Source of the DNA: a virus
Direction: 5' to 3' (one strand)
Length of the DNA stretch: 64,000 nt
Virus record (IMG/VR): IMGVR_UViG_3300017917_002838
Location: 40,556-104,555 of that record
The notes beneath the pieces were generated by a model that saw only the letters and a program-made list of their open reading frames with translations, was not told the DNA's origin and did not search any database. The translations under genes were made by a program, and so were the position numbers. Below, piece after piece: positions 42,552 through 49,763 of this stretch. Positions within the stretch are counted from its first letter, which is position 1. Every line of letters starts with the position of its first letter.

Positions 42552-43213
42552 TTATTCCTGAGCGTATCCTAATCCTTGATTTATTCCAAATCCTTTGCTT
42601 GAAGCACTTTCACCTTGTAATCCAACAACGTCGTTTTTTATTCCAGTGTCTATACCCAGAGCTCTCATTTGGACATCTTCAAATGTTAGAACGTCTCCTG
42701 ACTCTTCCTCCTTTAGATTAACCCCTTGCAATGAAGCAAAGAATTTTCTTTCTTCGTCTTCTTCTTTATGCATACTTTCTAGGGTATGCAAAAGCTCTGG
42801 CATAGATAAGCTTTCTTCTAGTTCTTCGTAGTTTTTCCAAAAACCTAGAAGAAAAACTTTACCTTCAAGGGCGGCTAGATCTAGTTCTGACCAGCTAGAA
42901 CTGCCGCTGCTAGTAAATTTGGGTCATCCATTTTGATGCCACCACAAACTTCTAGAATTCTATTAATGGTTGGAATGTCTAATGCATCTTCTAGTGCATC
43001 TTTATCTTTAACAAGTTCTGGAAGTTGTTTTTCTAGGGCAACGCCACATGCATCAATTAGAAGATCAAGTGTTTCTTCTTCGCCTGTTACCTCTGAAGTT
43101 TTTTGCATAACTTCCATAAATTTTCTTAGTTCTTTAATACTCAATGGCTTGAGTTTTACTTTTGCTCCATTTTGAAGCTCAATTTCTTCTACGCTATAAA
43201 CGGTAGTAGCCAA
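42552..43213 (-). CDS. Tail assembly chaperone, -1 frameshift fusion product
   Basis: The upstream chaperone frame (from TTG 43213) ends at 42881, but the -1 frame is open from the slippery run CCCAAATTTA (minus strand, 42914-42923) to the stop at 42552, with no start needed in between. A shift there gives a product of about 220 residues. After the shift it reads SSSWSELDLAALEGKVFLLG, then the acidic ELEESLSMPELLHTL and the previously separate C-terminal 83 residues. This is the classical G/GT arrangement before the tape measure. Confidence 0.82.
42881..43213 (-). CDS. Tail assembly chaperone, short form
   Basis: The 110-residue acidic protein starts at TTG with AAAGGAG in front. It has a strand pair (YSVEEIELQNGAKVKLKPLS) and helices (IKELRKFMEVMQ, then LDLLIDACGVALEKQL), the common pattern of siphophage tail chaperones. 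It coats the tape measure during tail assembly. It lies between the major tail protein and the tape measure, as expected, and has a strong promoter at 43240-43268. Confidence 0.85.
   Translation of the reverse strand: MATTVYSVEEIELQNGAKVKLKPLSIKELRKFMEVMQKTSEVTGEEETLDLLIDACGVALEKQLPELVKDKDALEDALDIPTINRILEVCGGIKMDDPNLLAAAVLAGQN
42914..42923 (-). promoter_or_regulatory. Programmed -1 frameshift site
   Basis: The minus-strand run CCCAAATTTA contains two overlapping X-XXY-YYZ heptamers, C-CCA-AAT and A-AAT-TTA, both in the reading frame of the short chaperone. Slipping back one base at either enters the open frame that ends at 42552. Confidence 0.82.
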
Positions 43214-43239
43214 TTTATTCTCCTTTATACTTTAATATA

Positions 43240-43268
43240 ATTATACCAAAATGAGTGTATAATGACAA
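43240..43268 (-). promoter_or_regulatory. Promoter of the tail chaperone / tape measure operon
   Basis: TTGTCA (43263-43268), 17 bases, then an extended -10 TGGTATAAT (43240-43248) on the minus strand, placed directly after the terminator at 43270. It is one of the best promoters in the window. Confidence 0.78.
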
Positions 43269-43269
43269 A

Positions 43270-43285
43270 CCCCCGTTTCCGGGGG
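43270..43285 (-). terminator. Terminator after the major tail protein
   Basis: A 6-bp stem CCCCCG with CGGGGG around a GAAA loop, followed by TTTGTC on the minus strand. It reduces read-through into the chaperone and tape-measure genes, which have their own promoter right after it. Confidence 0.8.
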
Positions 43286-43313
43286 TGTGCCTAATTATTT
43301 AATTATTATTAAA

Positions 43314-43961
43314 TTATGCTTCGATCACACGATCAATAATCTTACCGTACTCAGCGCCTGCGTAAGCAGAGTCTGGAAGTAGACGGAAGGTTACTGGAAA
43401 TGTGGTTGCAGCGTTACGAGCTAGAGAGAATTGTGACTGTTGTACTGAAAGTACACGACGTGCATAATATACACGCTCACGCTTCTTATTTGATGCGTTT
43501 CTTGGTGCTAGACCAATAGCGATCAATTGACGCTCTGTTGGTTCTGCGCCGAGAGCTCCTGCTTCGATTGACAAAACATCAGATGCGAGAGAAGATGCTT
43601 TTTGTCCGAAAACTCGAACAACGTTAGCTAGTGTTGCTTCAGTAAATTCTGTAGCAAGCATAACTTCCATTGCTTCCTTGAAAAGCTTTGCTGTATCGAG
43701 AAGTTGATCAACAGTTACTGAACCATATGTTGGGTTGTAAGTAATCTGAAGACCGTTATTTGTATAACCTACGTTAGAATAAGCTGAACCAAGTGCTCCC
43801 TTGAGTTCTTTTGTTGACTCATCATAAAGAGAATTGGTTGAATAAGCTGCAACGTTAGTTCCTTCTGGAATTACTGCTGTGTAGGATGCGTCTGTTGAAT
43901 CTAGATTTGATAGAAACATAGGTGCTGCACCTACAAGAATATTTTTAGCTTCAAATGCCAT
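43314..43961 (-). CDS. Major tail protein
   Basis: The 215-residue protein is strand-rich (GLQITYNPTYGSVTVDQLLD, then VTFRLLPDSAYAGAEYGKI) and has no enzyme motif. It lies just upstream of the frameshifted chaperones, the standard place of the tail tube subunit, and is flanked by its own terminator and a strong AGGAGG ribosome site, as expected for an abundant virion protein. It builds the tail tube. Confidence 0.82.
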   Translation of the reverse strand: MAFEAKNILVGAAPMFLSNLDSTDASYTAVIPEGTNVAAYSTNSLYDESTKELKGALGSAYSNVGYTNNGLQITYNPTYGSVTVDQLLDTAKLFKEAMEVMLATEFTEATLANVVRVFGQKASSLASDVLSIEAGALGAEPTERQLIAIGLAPRNASNKKRERVYYARRVLSVQQSQFSLARNAATTFPVTFRLLPDSAYAGAEYGKIIDRVIEA

Positions 43962-44020
43962 TTAATTTCCACCTCCTGGAATATTTACTTAGTGGCTGGC
44001 TAGGCTCTTTCCTCGTATTA

Positions 44021-44049
44021 ATAGTAACCCAAAATGGTTAAAAAGGCAA
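44021..44049 (-). promoter_or_regulatory. Possible promoter of the major tail protein
   Basis: TTGCCT (44044-44049), 17 bases, then TACTAT (44021-44026) on the minus strand. The same TTGCCTTTTTA block starts the promoter before the protease-capsid genes (49738-49743). The leader of about 50 bases ends with AGGAGGTGG. An inverted repeat TAACC...GGTTA lies inside the spacer. Confidence 0.45.
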
Positions 44050-44051
44050 GA

Positions 44052-44567
44052 TCAGATGTATCTGCCGTTGCCAGAGGTAAGTCTTGAATATTTAACCTCT
44101 AAAATTATATCTGTAGACAAGAAACCGGCCATTTCTTCTGATGGGGCTGTTGCGGACATATCTGATATATAAATGCTGTGGAAAATAAATTTGCTATTTT
44201 GTCCAGTATAAAGATTAACGTCTTTTGCAGACTCATCCATTCTTCTAAATAGGTCTATAAAGAAATTTCTCATTTCATTAATATCTGATATATTGGTAGC
44301 AAATAGGGTAAACATTACTTCTTCGTTACATATCATCCAAATATCGTCTTCGTAGGTCATCCCAGTTTTGTCATAAACAATAAACTTTTTACCAGAGAAA
44401 AATTGATCCATTTCTGGAACTTCTTGAACTGGTATTACGGGAACTACATAATCCATTATTGTATCGCTATAATAGTTATTCTCGTCAAAAATACCAGCCA
44501 GTAATAGCTTGTCCCAGATAAACTTTCTAAGTTCGTTTACTGCGTCTATTTTATAATTTACAGTCAT
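44052..44567 (-). CDS. Tail terminator / neck protein candidate
   Basis: A 171-residue protein with alternating helices and strands (NELRKFIWDKLLLAG, then EVMFTLFATNISDINEMRNFFIDLFRRMD). Placement between the connector genes and the major tail protein suggests the tail terminator or tail completion protein. It is TAATG-coupled to the gene upstream. Function inferred from order. Confidence 0.62.
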   Translation of the reverse strand: MTVNYKIDAVNELRKFIWDKLLLAGIFDENNYYSDTIMDYVVPVIPVQEVPEMDQFFSGKKFIVYDKTGMTYEDDIWMICNEEVMFTLFATNISDINEMRNFFIDLFRRMDESAKDVNLYTGQNSKFIFHSIYISDMSATAPSEEMAGFLSTDIILEVKYSRLTSGNGRYI

Positions 44568-45352
44568 TAGAATCCTACCCCTCCATTTACTGCAGCCCTA
44601 GCAGAATTTTTAACTGCAGACGGTGAGTATGAATATGAATCAATCCTGATTATTGAAGGAACTCTCATGGCTTTATAAACAATGTTCCTCATCATTTTAT
44701 CTGCTCCAGACTTGTCCATAGATGCTTTTAACATTCCACCGGAAACAAATTTTTTATAATGTTTAACAACCGATCCTGCTACCATTTTACCGCCAGGTTT
44801 TGCAACCCTAACAGATCTTCCAATTCCCATAAATATAACTTTTCCACCTATTTCAAAAACAAGTCTTTCGGCCTGTCTTGGTGAAATTGTCACGGGCTTT
44901 CCAGACTCCATTACAAAAGCTTTGTTTTTAAATATATATTTTTTACCATAAGCATTTGGAACTGAGGTTTTTGATTGTCTTAATTCTAATCCAAATGTTA
45001 ACCCGTACCCGTCCGAATTTGTTTTATTTATTTTAAATAATCTTGATATCGGAACTCCGACTCTTTTCCATTCATAAACATGATGTAATTCTTTTGGCTT
45101 ACTTCTTGCCTGCATATCAATATATGCTCCGAGGTCTTTACCAATTTGATTAAATAATAAGTCTACATATTTTGTTTTTAATTTGCTAGATTTTGATATT
45201 TCAGATATTACAGAAGATTGATAGTAAATTACTGCAGCTATTTTTGCTACAGTACCCCCGTCATCTAGTCCACCCTTTGGCTTTGTGCCCGCCATGAGCT
45301 TCCCAGCGCCTCCTAGAGCCATTTCTAGGCCAACTTCATCATACCTCGCCAA
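44567..45352 (-). CDS. Head-tail joining protein candidate
   Basis: About 261 residues. The exact start is uncertain: a TTG at 45352 with GGAGA upstream is used, which overlaps the gene before by only 14 bases; a TTG at 45379 and an ATG at 45322 are also in frame. The protein is basic and strand-rich (LHHVYEWKRVGVPISRLFKI, then VFEIGGKVIFMGIGRSVRVA). Its place after the head-closure protein suggests a neck role like the HK97 gp10-type proteins. Confidence 0.6.
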   Translation of the reverse strand: MARYDEVGLEMALGGAGKLMAGTKPKGGLDDGGTVAKIAAVIYYQSSVISEISKSSKLKTKYVDLLFNQIGKDLGAYIDMQARSKPKELHHVYEWKRVGVPISRLFKINKTNSDGYGLTFGLELRQSKTSVPNAYGKKYIFKNKAFVMESGKPVTISPRQAERLVFEIGGKVIFMGIGRSVRVAKPGGKMVAGSVVKHYKKFVSGGMLKASMDKSGADKMMRNIVYKAMRVPSIIRIDSYSYSPSAVKNSARAAVNGGVGF

Positions 45353-45776
45353 GTCTCTGATTCTCCGATCTTGCAGCAATTAAATTCCAGGCAATTTCTC
45401 TTCCATATGGGTCTAATATTGGAGTTGATCCGGTTATATCAAATATAGTGGGAGTATTATTTGGAGAATCAATTTCTGTCCATATTGGCTTACCATCTTG
45501 CTGTCTAATATTTCCAACTTTATCTCTAAATGAAATATAATGTTCTGTTCTTATTTGAATTTCATTTAAATTCTTATAATCTTGTCCAAATTTAGTTCTT
45601 TGATTTGATCCTCTAGCGCTAGAACTATTGCTAATATTACCTTTTGCAGAACAATTAATAGTTTTATGTAATTGCCAAACTCTATTTAATGCTCCGGTAT
45701 CAGGATCTTGTATAACAGATTGCCGGTATATGTCTAGCATCAGTGGTAGCATAGAGCCAACAAGATCGTTTTTCAT
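45339..45776 (-). CDS. Head closure / neck protein candidate
   Basis: A 145-residue strand-rich protein (LDIYRQSVIQDPDTGALNRVWQLHKTINC...). Size, OB-like strand content and position between the adaptor and neck genes match head closure proteins of siphophages. It begins at the stop codon of the adaptor (TAATG). Confidence 0.62.
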   Translation of the reverse strand: MKNDLVGSMLPLMLDIYRQSVIQDPDTGALNRVWQLHKTINCSAKGNISNSSSARGSNQRTKFGQDYKNLNEIQIRTEHYISFRDKVGNIRQQDGKPIWTEIDSPNNTPTIFDITGSTPILDPYGREIAWNLIAARSENQRLGEV

Positions 45777-46744
45777 TATACAACAATCATTCCTGTCAAG
45801 ACATAAGGTTGTAGCAATTGGTCAGCATAAAGGTTTCCGGTTCCCCTGTGTGCATCTTCTGCAAACTCGAAACTCCAGTCGAATGTTTGTATTTTAGAAA
45901 CGTATCTATTTCTCCAGGCTTTATCCTGATTAAAGAAATCATTTATTAATATAATACATGCTTCTTCAACATTATCTGGAACATATGTCCATCCAAATTT
46001 TCCAGTAACGACATATCTATAATCTTTTTTAAATGCTCCAGAATATCCTTGGTCATAAATAGTTGGTGGAACCAATCCATTTGAAGTATATATCATATTG
46101 TCTAATTGATTTTGCCTATTTACTCTTAGTCCAAATCCGCTTTCTGCTATCATTGGAACATAATTCCAATTTAATTCAGTACCATCTATTTCATATAATA
46201 AATTATCATTTTCATATAACGATGTTAATTCATTAATTTTAAATGGCAGCGGCAAAATATCGCTTCCGTATCCGTATGCAACATGTGTGTCTTTATATGG
46301 ATAAAAAAATTGTGTTGTGTATGCTTCAATTAATTTTCTAGCATATTTTTCTGCCATTTGTATATCATGATAAGATTTAAAATTGGGATCTGAAGGATCT
46401 GTTCCAAAATTTAAATCTTCAAATACGTCAGAAATATTAGCATAGGGAGCTACGACATCAAAAAAATCTGTGTGTGCTCCTTCATCTCCATTTACCTCAT
46501 ACTCCCAAATTACTTTGTATCTTTTTAATTCTGTACAAAATTCATATGGAAGAACTACTTGATATGTTCCTAGATCTGTTTCATCTTTTGTTGCAGTAAA
46601 AATTGCTATTACTGAATTACTATTAAGATCTTCTGTAATATCATAAATTTTTGCAGAAACATCATCGTCTGCATCTGTTATGTTGCCAGACCAAAAAATT
46701 TTAGTTTTTATTGGTGAAGTTCTATTTATATATATTTCTGCCAT
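45776..46744 (-). CDS. Head-tail adaptor / connector protein
   Basis: A 322-residue protein. The N-terminal third is an Ig-like domain (EIYINRTSPIKTKIFWSGN, then GTYQVVLPYEFCTELKRYKVIWEY). The C-terminal two thirds are helical, with a helix set (HDIQMAEKYARKLIEAYT and NVEEACIILINDFFNQDKAWRN) resembling head-tail adaptors. The Ig-like addition is an unusual extension. It attaches the portal to the neck. Confidence 0.7.
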   Translation of the reverse strand: MAEIYINRTSPIKTKIFWSGNITDADDDVSAKIYDITEDLNSNSVIAIFTATKDETDLGTYQVVLPYEFCTELKRYKVIWEYEVNGDEGAHTDFFDVVAPYANISDVFEDLNFGTDPSDPNFKSYHDIQMAEKYARKLIEAYTTQFFYPYKDTHVAYGYGSDILPLPFKINELTSLYENDNLLYEIDGTELNWNYVPMIAESGFGLRVNRQNQLDNMIYTSNGLVPPTIYDQGYSGAFKKDYRYVVTGKFGWTYVPDNVEEACIILINDFFNQDKAWRNRYVSKIQTFDWSFEFAEDAHRGTGNLYADQLLQPYVLTGMIVV

Positions 46745-46756
46745 TTAAAGTTTTAG

Positions 46757-47164
46757 TTAGCGATAGAAGTCTTGAACCTCTGTTGCATTCGCTAGCCTAA
46801 AGCCCTCCTCTTTATTAAAAATTGCTTCGGCTTTTTCAGATGGCATTGCTACAAATGGATGTTCTCTTGTAAATGTATATCCCATAGTATCGTATCTGAA
46901 GTTTGCTCTTGTCATTCTTACCAAAACTGTATTCTCCGGTTGTGCTGCCTTTGGGTCAAACTTTGGTAATACCTCTACTGCATCTTCATCTTCTTCTGAT
47001 GAATCTTCATTTTTTTTAATTGTTTTGTTATAGACTTCCCAGGTAACGCCTTCTTCAGCCAGGGCAGCAATAACCTCTTTTTTATTTTTGATACCTTCTA
47101 GGTCAACTCCGAAATCTTCGGCAACCTTTTTTAATTCATTAAGTTTTAATGTCTCAAAAGACAT
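46757..47164 (-). CDS. Capsid-linked protein with SAP/HeH-like fold
   Basis: A 135-residue protein whose first 40 residues (LKLNELKKVAEDFGVDLEGIKNKKEVIAALAEEG) form a helix-extended-loop-helix or Rho N-terminal type fold, which binds DNA or RNA. An acidic linker and a strand-rich C-terminus follow (FRYDTMGYTFTREHPFVAMP). Such proteins follow the capsid gene in many actinophages. It has its own promoter (47188). Confidence 0.68.
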   Translation of the reverse strand: MSFETLKLNELKKVAEDFGVDLEGIKNKKEVIAALAEEGVTWEVYNKTIKKNEDSSEEDEDAVEVLPKFDPKAAQPENTVLVRMTRANFRYDTMGYTFTREHPFVAMPSEKAEAIFNKEEGFRLANATEVQDFYR

Positions 47165-47187
47165 GGCATCTCCTTTGTTATTTTTTA

Positions 47188-47216
47188 ATTATATCATTTT
47201 AGCATATTAAAGTAAA
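47188..47216 (-). promoter_or_regulatory. Promoter of the connector operon
   Basis: TTTACT (47211-47216), 17 bases, then extended -10 TGATATAAT (47188-47196) on the minus strand. The -35 overlaps the end of the terminator stem at 47213. Confidence 0.65.
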
Positions 47217-47244
47217 GACCCCCGAATTTCTCCGGGGGTCTTTA
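47213..47244 (-). terminator. Terminator after the major capsid gene
   Basis: A 12-bp stem (AAAGACCCCCG with CGGGGGTCTTT plus a flanking pair) and an 8-base loop, ending in a TTT run within the stem on the minus strand. It is 18 bases after the capsid stop. Confidence 0.9.
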
Positions 47245-47262
47245 TTGGTCTAAATTCCTAAA

Positions 47263-48312
47263 TTAGGATGCGACCTTGACGTTCTTAACGACTACCCAAG
47301 CATCTGCTTGCTCGATTTGGACACCAACGCGAGTATAAAGTGTATACTCGATTGAATCCTTACGTGGCCAGAAGAAGCGATAGACTGTTACATCACGCTT
47401 AATACCAATTACGACGTTATTTGGGAATGTAAGGTGGATGTCACCATGATCTCCCGATGCGCCGGAATGTGTACCTGTTTGTGTTTCTTTAAGAAGTGGA
47501 ACTTCAACAATTGGAATTCCAAATGCATAAGGTGCTACGTAACCAGCTGGTCCTCCAAGAGGAGCAACATCGCCACGGATAATGCTTGAAGCAATATCTT
47601 GTGGGATTGTCTGGTTTGTACCAATGCTATTTGCATATAGGAAGTCCTGGATCAAGTTCGAACCTGCGAGGAAGCGAAGGTCAGTACGACGTTGCTTGTA
47701 CTTACGTGGAAGAGCCTTAAGAGCACTGTTAAATACAGCACGGCTAATATTAGCACCTGCTGCATCAACAACGTGACCGTAAGCCTTTGACTTAACAACT
47801 ACACCATCAAATGCCTTATAAAGGTTATCTGAGGTTAGTGCTGTATTACCATTAAGAACAACATCTTCGATGTCATTTCCTGCTTGTGTTGCCATGAGAC
47901 GAGCGATATGATCCTCAAGGTCTGGACCCTCAATGTTGTCTTCAAGAGACTCTGTTGAAAGTTCCCAGTCAAGGCGAAGCTTCTTTGTTGTAAGATTAAT
48001 CTTGGAGAATGTAACACCGGCATTGCTTGAAGTATCATCTGCTTCAGATGCAACCTTCATAAGCTTCTCACCGACGCCAATTCGATCAATCTCAGTCGTG
48101 TCTGCTCTCATTCTTACAGTACGTGCGACTTTACCAATTACGGTTGCATCGAATACGTAGTCCAAGAAACGTGCGGACTGTTCTGGGTTCAAAAGACCAC
48201 CATCACCAGTTGATCCAATATGGATACCTGTTGTGCTAGTAGCTGAACCTGTCATGCTATCAGTTACAGTAGTATTTGATGCTACTGTCTTTTCTAGAAT
48301 TTCATTACTCAT
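47263..48312 (-). CDS. Major capsid protein (HK97 fold)
   Basis: The ATG at 48312, eight bases after AGGTGA, is preferred to a GTG 12 bases upstream. The 349-residue protein has an N-terminal arm, a spine helix and a P-domain pattern (IDRIGVGEKLMKVASEAD, EDHIARLMATQAGNDIEDVVLNG, then PFGIPIVEVPLL) like HK97-fold capsids. It is preceded by protease and portal genes and followed by a strong terminator. It forms the capsid shell. Confidence 0.9.
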   Translation of the reverse strand: MSNEILEKTVASNTTVTDSMTGSATSTTGIHIGSTGDGGLLNPEQSARFLDYVFDATVIGKVARTVRMRADTTEIDRIGVGEKLMKVASEADDTSSNAGVTFSKINLTTKKLRLDWELSTESLEDNIEGPDLEDHIARLMATQAGNDIEDVVLNGNTALTSDNLYKAFDGVVVKSKAYGHVVDAAGANISRAVFNSALKALPRKYKQRRTDLRFLAGSNLIQDFLYANSIGTNQTIPQDIASSIIRGDVAPLGGPAGYVAPYAFGIPIVEVPLLKETQTGTHSGASGDHGDIHLTFPNNVVIGIKRDVTVYRFFWPRKDSIEYTLYTRVGVQIEQADAWVVVKNVKVAS

Positions 48313-48331
48313 TATTTCTTTCACCTGCCTT

Positions 48332-49705
48332 TTATTTTAGTATGTCACTAACGGAACCGAGGAAAGCGCCGCTCCATTTTGATTTTTTGATTGTTGTTAC
48401 TTCCTGAGACCCGCCAAGGTCTGAGGACTTCTTTACCGCAGTGTCATTCTCCACTGCGTTAATTCTTTTTTCTACCATGCCGATTTGTTCTCTGATGGTA
48501 CGCACTGATTCGCTCAATGCTGTGTGTTGTTCTGCTAATTCGCCAATTCTTGTTTCTACACTCTTTGTAAATGTTTCCACTGTTGCTTTAACTTCTGCAA
48601 CTTGCTCGGCACTCTTTTCGCTTGCCTTGCTAAGAGTATCTGAGAAGAATCCCTTAAGGTCGCCCAACATCTTTGCAAAGTCTGGTTCCTCTACCTGGAC
48701 TTCTGACACATCTGCGGACTTCTCTACGGTTTCGGCTTCCTTAGCGTCTTCAGCTACTTCTGTAGCCATAGCTGCTGTATCTTCAGCTGCTTGTTCTGCA
48801 ACTGTTTCTACTTCTGGGGCTGGTGTTTCTTCAACTACAGCCTCTGAAGTAGTATCTTCAATTTTTGCTTCTGACACTATAGAACCTCCTTCGTTGATCT
48901 GTGTGTTTGCCTGCTTTGCAAGTTGATTATTAAAATCAGGCAACTTTATATTTTCACGCTCTTTTGCAGAACGAGAAACCTTATTGATATATTGTTCATA
49001 AATATATCTTACTGTATCCGCCTTATTTACTTCTGAGTTTTCAACCCAGCCAATATTTTTCATTTCATTTGAACATACTGAGCAAATTCTTTTTTCTGAA
49101 GAATCTGAAACAACAAAATTATCTGTTTCGCAATAAAAAACATTTGCTGCTACTACATCTGCAGCAAGTCCCTTATAAACTAGTTGACCATTTACCTTTT
49201 CAATAGAAAGAATATTGCAAAGCTCATTTGCTGGTGAATCTACTAGTGATAGTTCTACAAGATCGTAGTCTTTAATAAATCGAACTGTTGTTCCATCTGC
49301 CTTATTAACTTCATTATCCGATTCATTAATTCTTCCGCCAATTGAAAATCCACTCAAAGTTCCATCGAGAACTTTTTCCCAAGTATCCTGTGCGCCTTTT
49401 GAAATATAGGATGTAACCCAAACTCCGTCATAGAAAGCTTTTGATTCTGGATCAAAAAAAGTTTCTGGTTTAAAAGAAACAACTTTGCCAACTGCAATTG
49501 GTTGATGCATTTCTCTAAGGTTGCCTCTAAATCTTTCAAATGCCTTTAGGCTTGCTTCTGCAGTAACAACATCACCGGTTTGATCTAGGTTGTTTAGAGT
49601 GGCAAAACCTGAAACGGTTCTTTTCTCTTTATTAACTTTAGCAAAGGGTACGGCAATATTGAGCCGGGTACCCTGGCTAGACCAATGAGTTTTTTCTATG
49701 TTCAT
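48332..49705 (-). CDS. Prohead protease fused to a scaffold-like acidic coiled-coil region
   Basis: A 457-residue protein. Residues about 10-170 match the prohead serine protease family (XkdF/S78-like): VSGFATLNNLDQTGDVV, HQPIAVGKVVSF with a candidate catalytic His, GTLSGFSIGG with Ser, and LVELSLVDSPANELCNI. A Cys-rich insert follows (Cys near 192, 208 and 211). Residues about 280-440 are an acidic Ala/Glu/Val coiled coil, as in scaffolding proteins. It probably scaffolds and then cleaves the prohead. No ribosome site is seen; a promoter ends nine bases before the ATG. Confidence 0.85.
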   Translation of the reverse strand: MNIEKTHWSSQGTRLNIAVPFAKVNKEKRTVSGFATLNNLDQTGDVVTAEASLKAFERFRGNLREMHQPIAVGKVVSFKPETFFDPESKAFYDGVWVTSYISKGAQDTWEKVLDGTLSGFSIGGRINESDNEVNKADGTTVRFIKDYDLVELSLVDSPANELCNILSIEKVNGQLVYKGLAADVVAANVFYCETDNFVVSDSSEKRICSVCSNEMKNIGWVENSEVNKADTVRYIYEQYINKVSRSAKERENIKLPDFNNQLAKQANTQINEGGSIVSEAKIEDTTSEAVVEETPAPEVETVAEQAAEDTAAMATEVAEDAKEAETVEKSADVSEVQVEEPDFAKMLGDLKGFFSDTLSKASEKSAEQVAEVKATVETFTKSVETRIGELAEQHTALSESVRTIREQIGMVEKRINAVENDTAVKKSSDLGGSQEVTTIKKSKWSGAFLGSVSDILK

Positions 49706-49714
49706 ACTATATAA

Positions 49715-49743
49715 ATTTTAGCAATGTAGATATAAAAAGGCAA
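49715..49743 (-). promoter_or_regulatory. Promoter of the protease-capsid operon
   Basis: TTGCCT (49738-49743), 17 bases, then an extended -10 TGCTAAAAT (49715-49723) on the minus strand. The gap to the ATG at 49705 is nine bases, so the leader would be very short and lacks a ribosome site. Confidence 0.5.
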
Positions 49744-49763
49744 ATATTGATCGACCAGAAGAA

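Noticed and set aside
42552-42803. An independent 83-residue gene before the tape measure
   Set aside because: The ATG at 42803 has no ribosome site and the frame is continuous upstream to the slippery site, which fits a frameshift product better.
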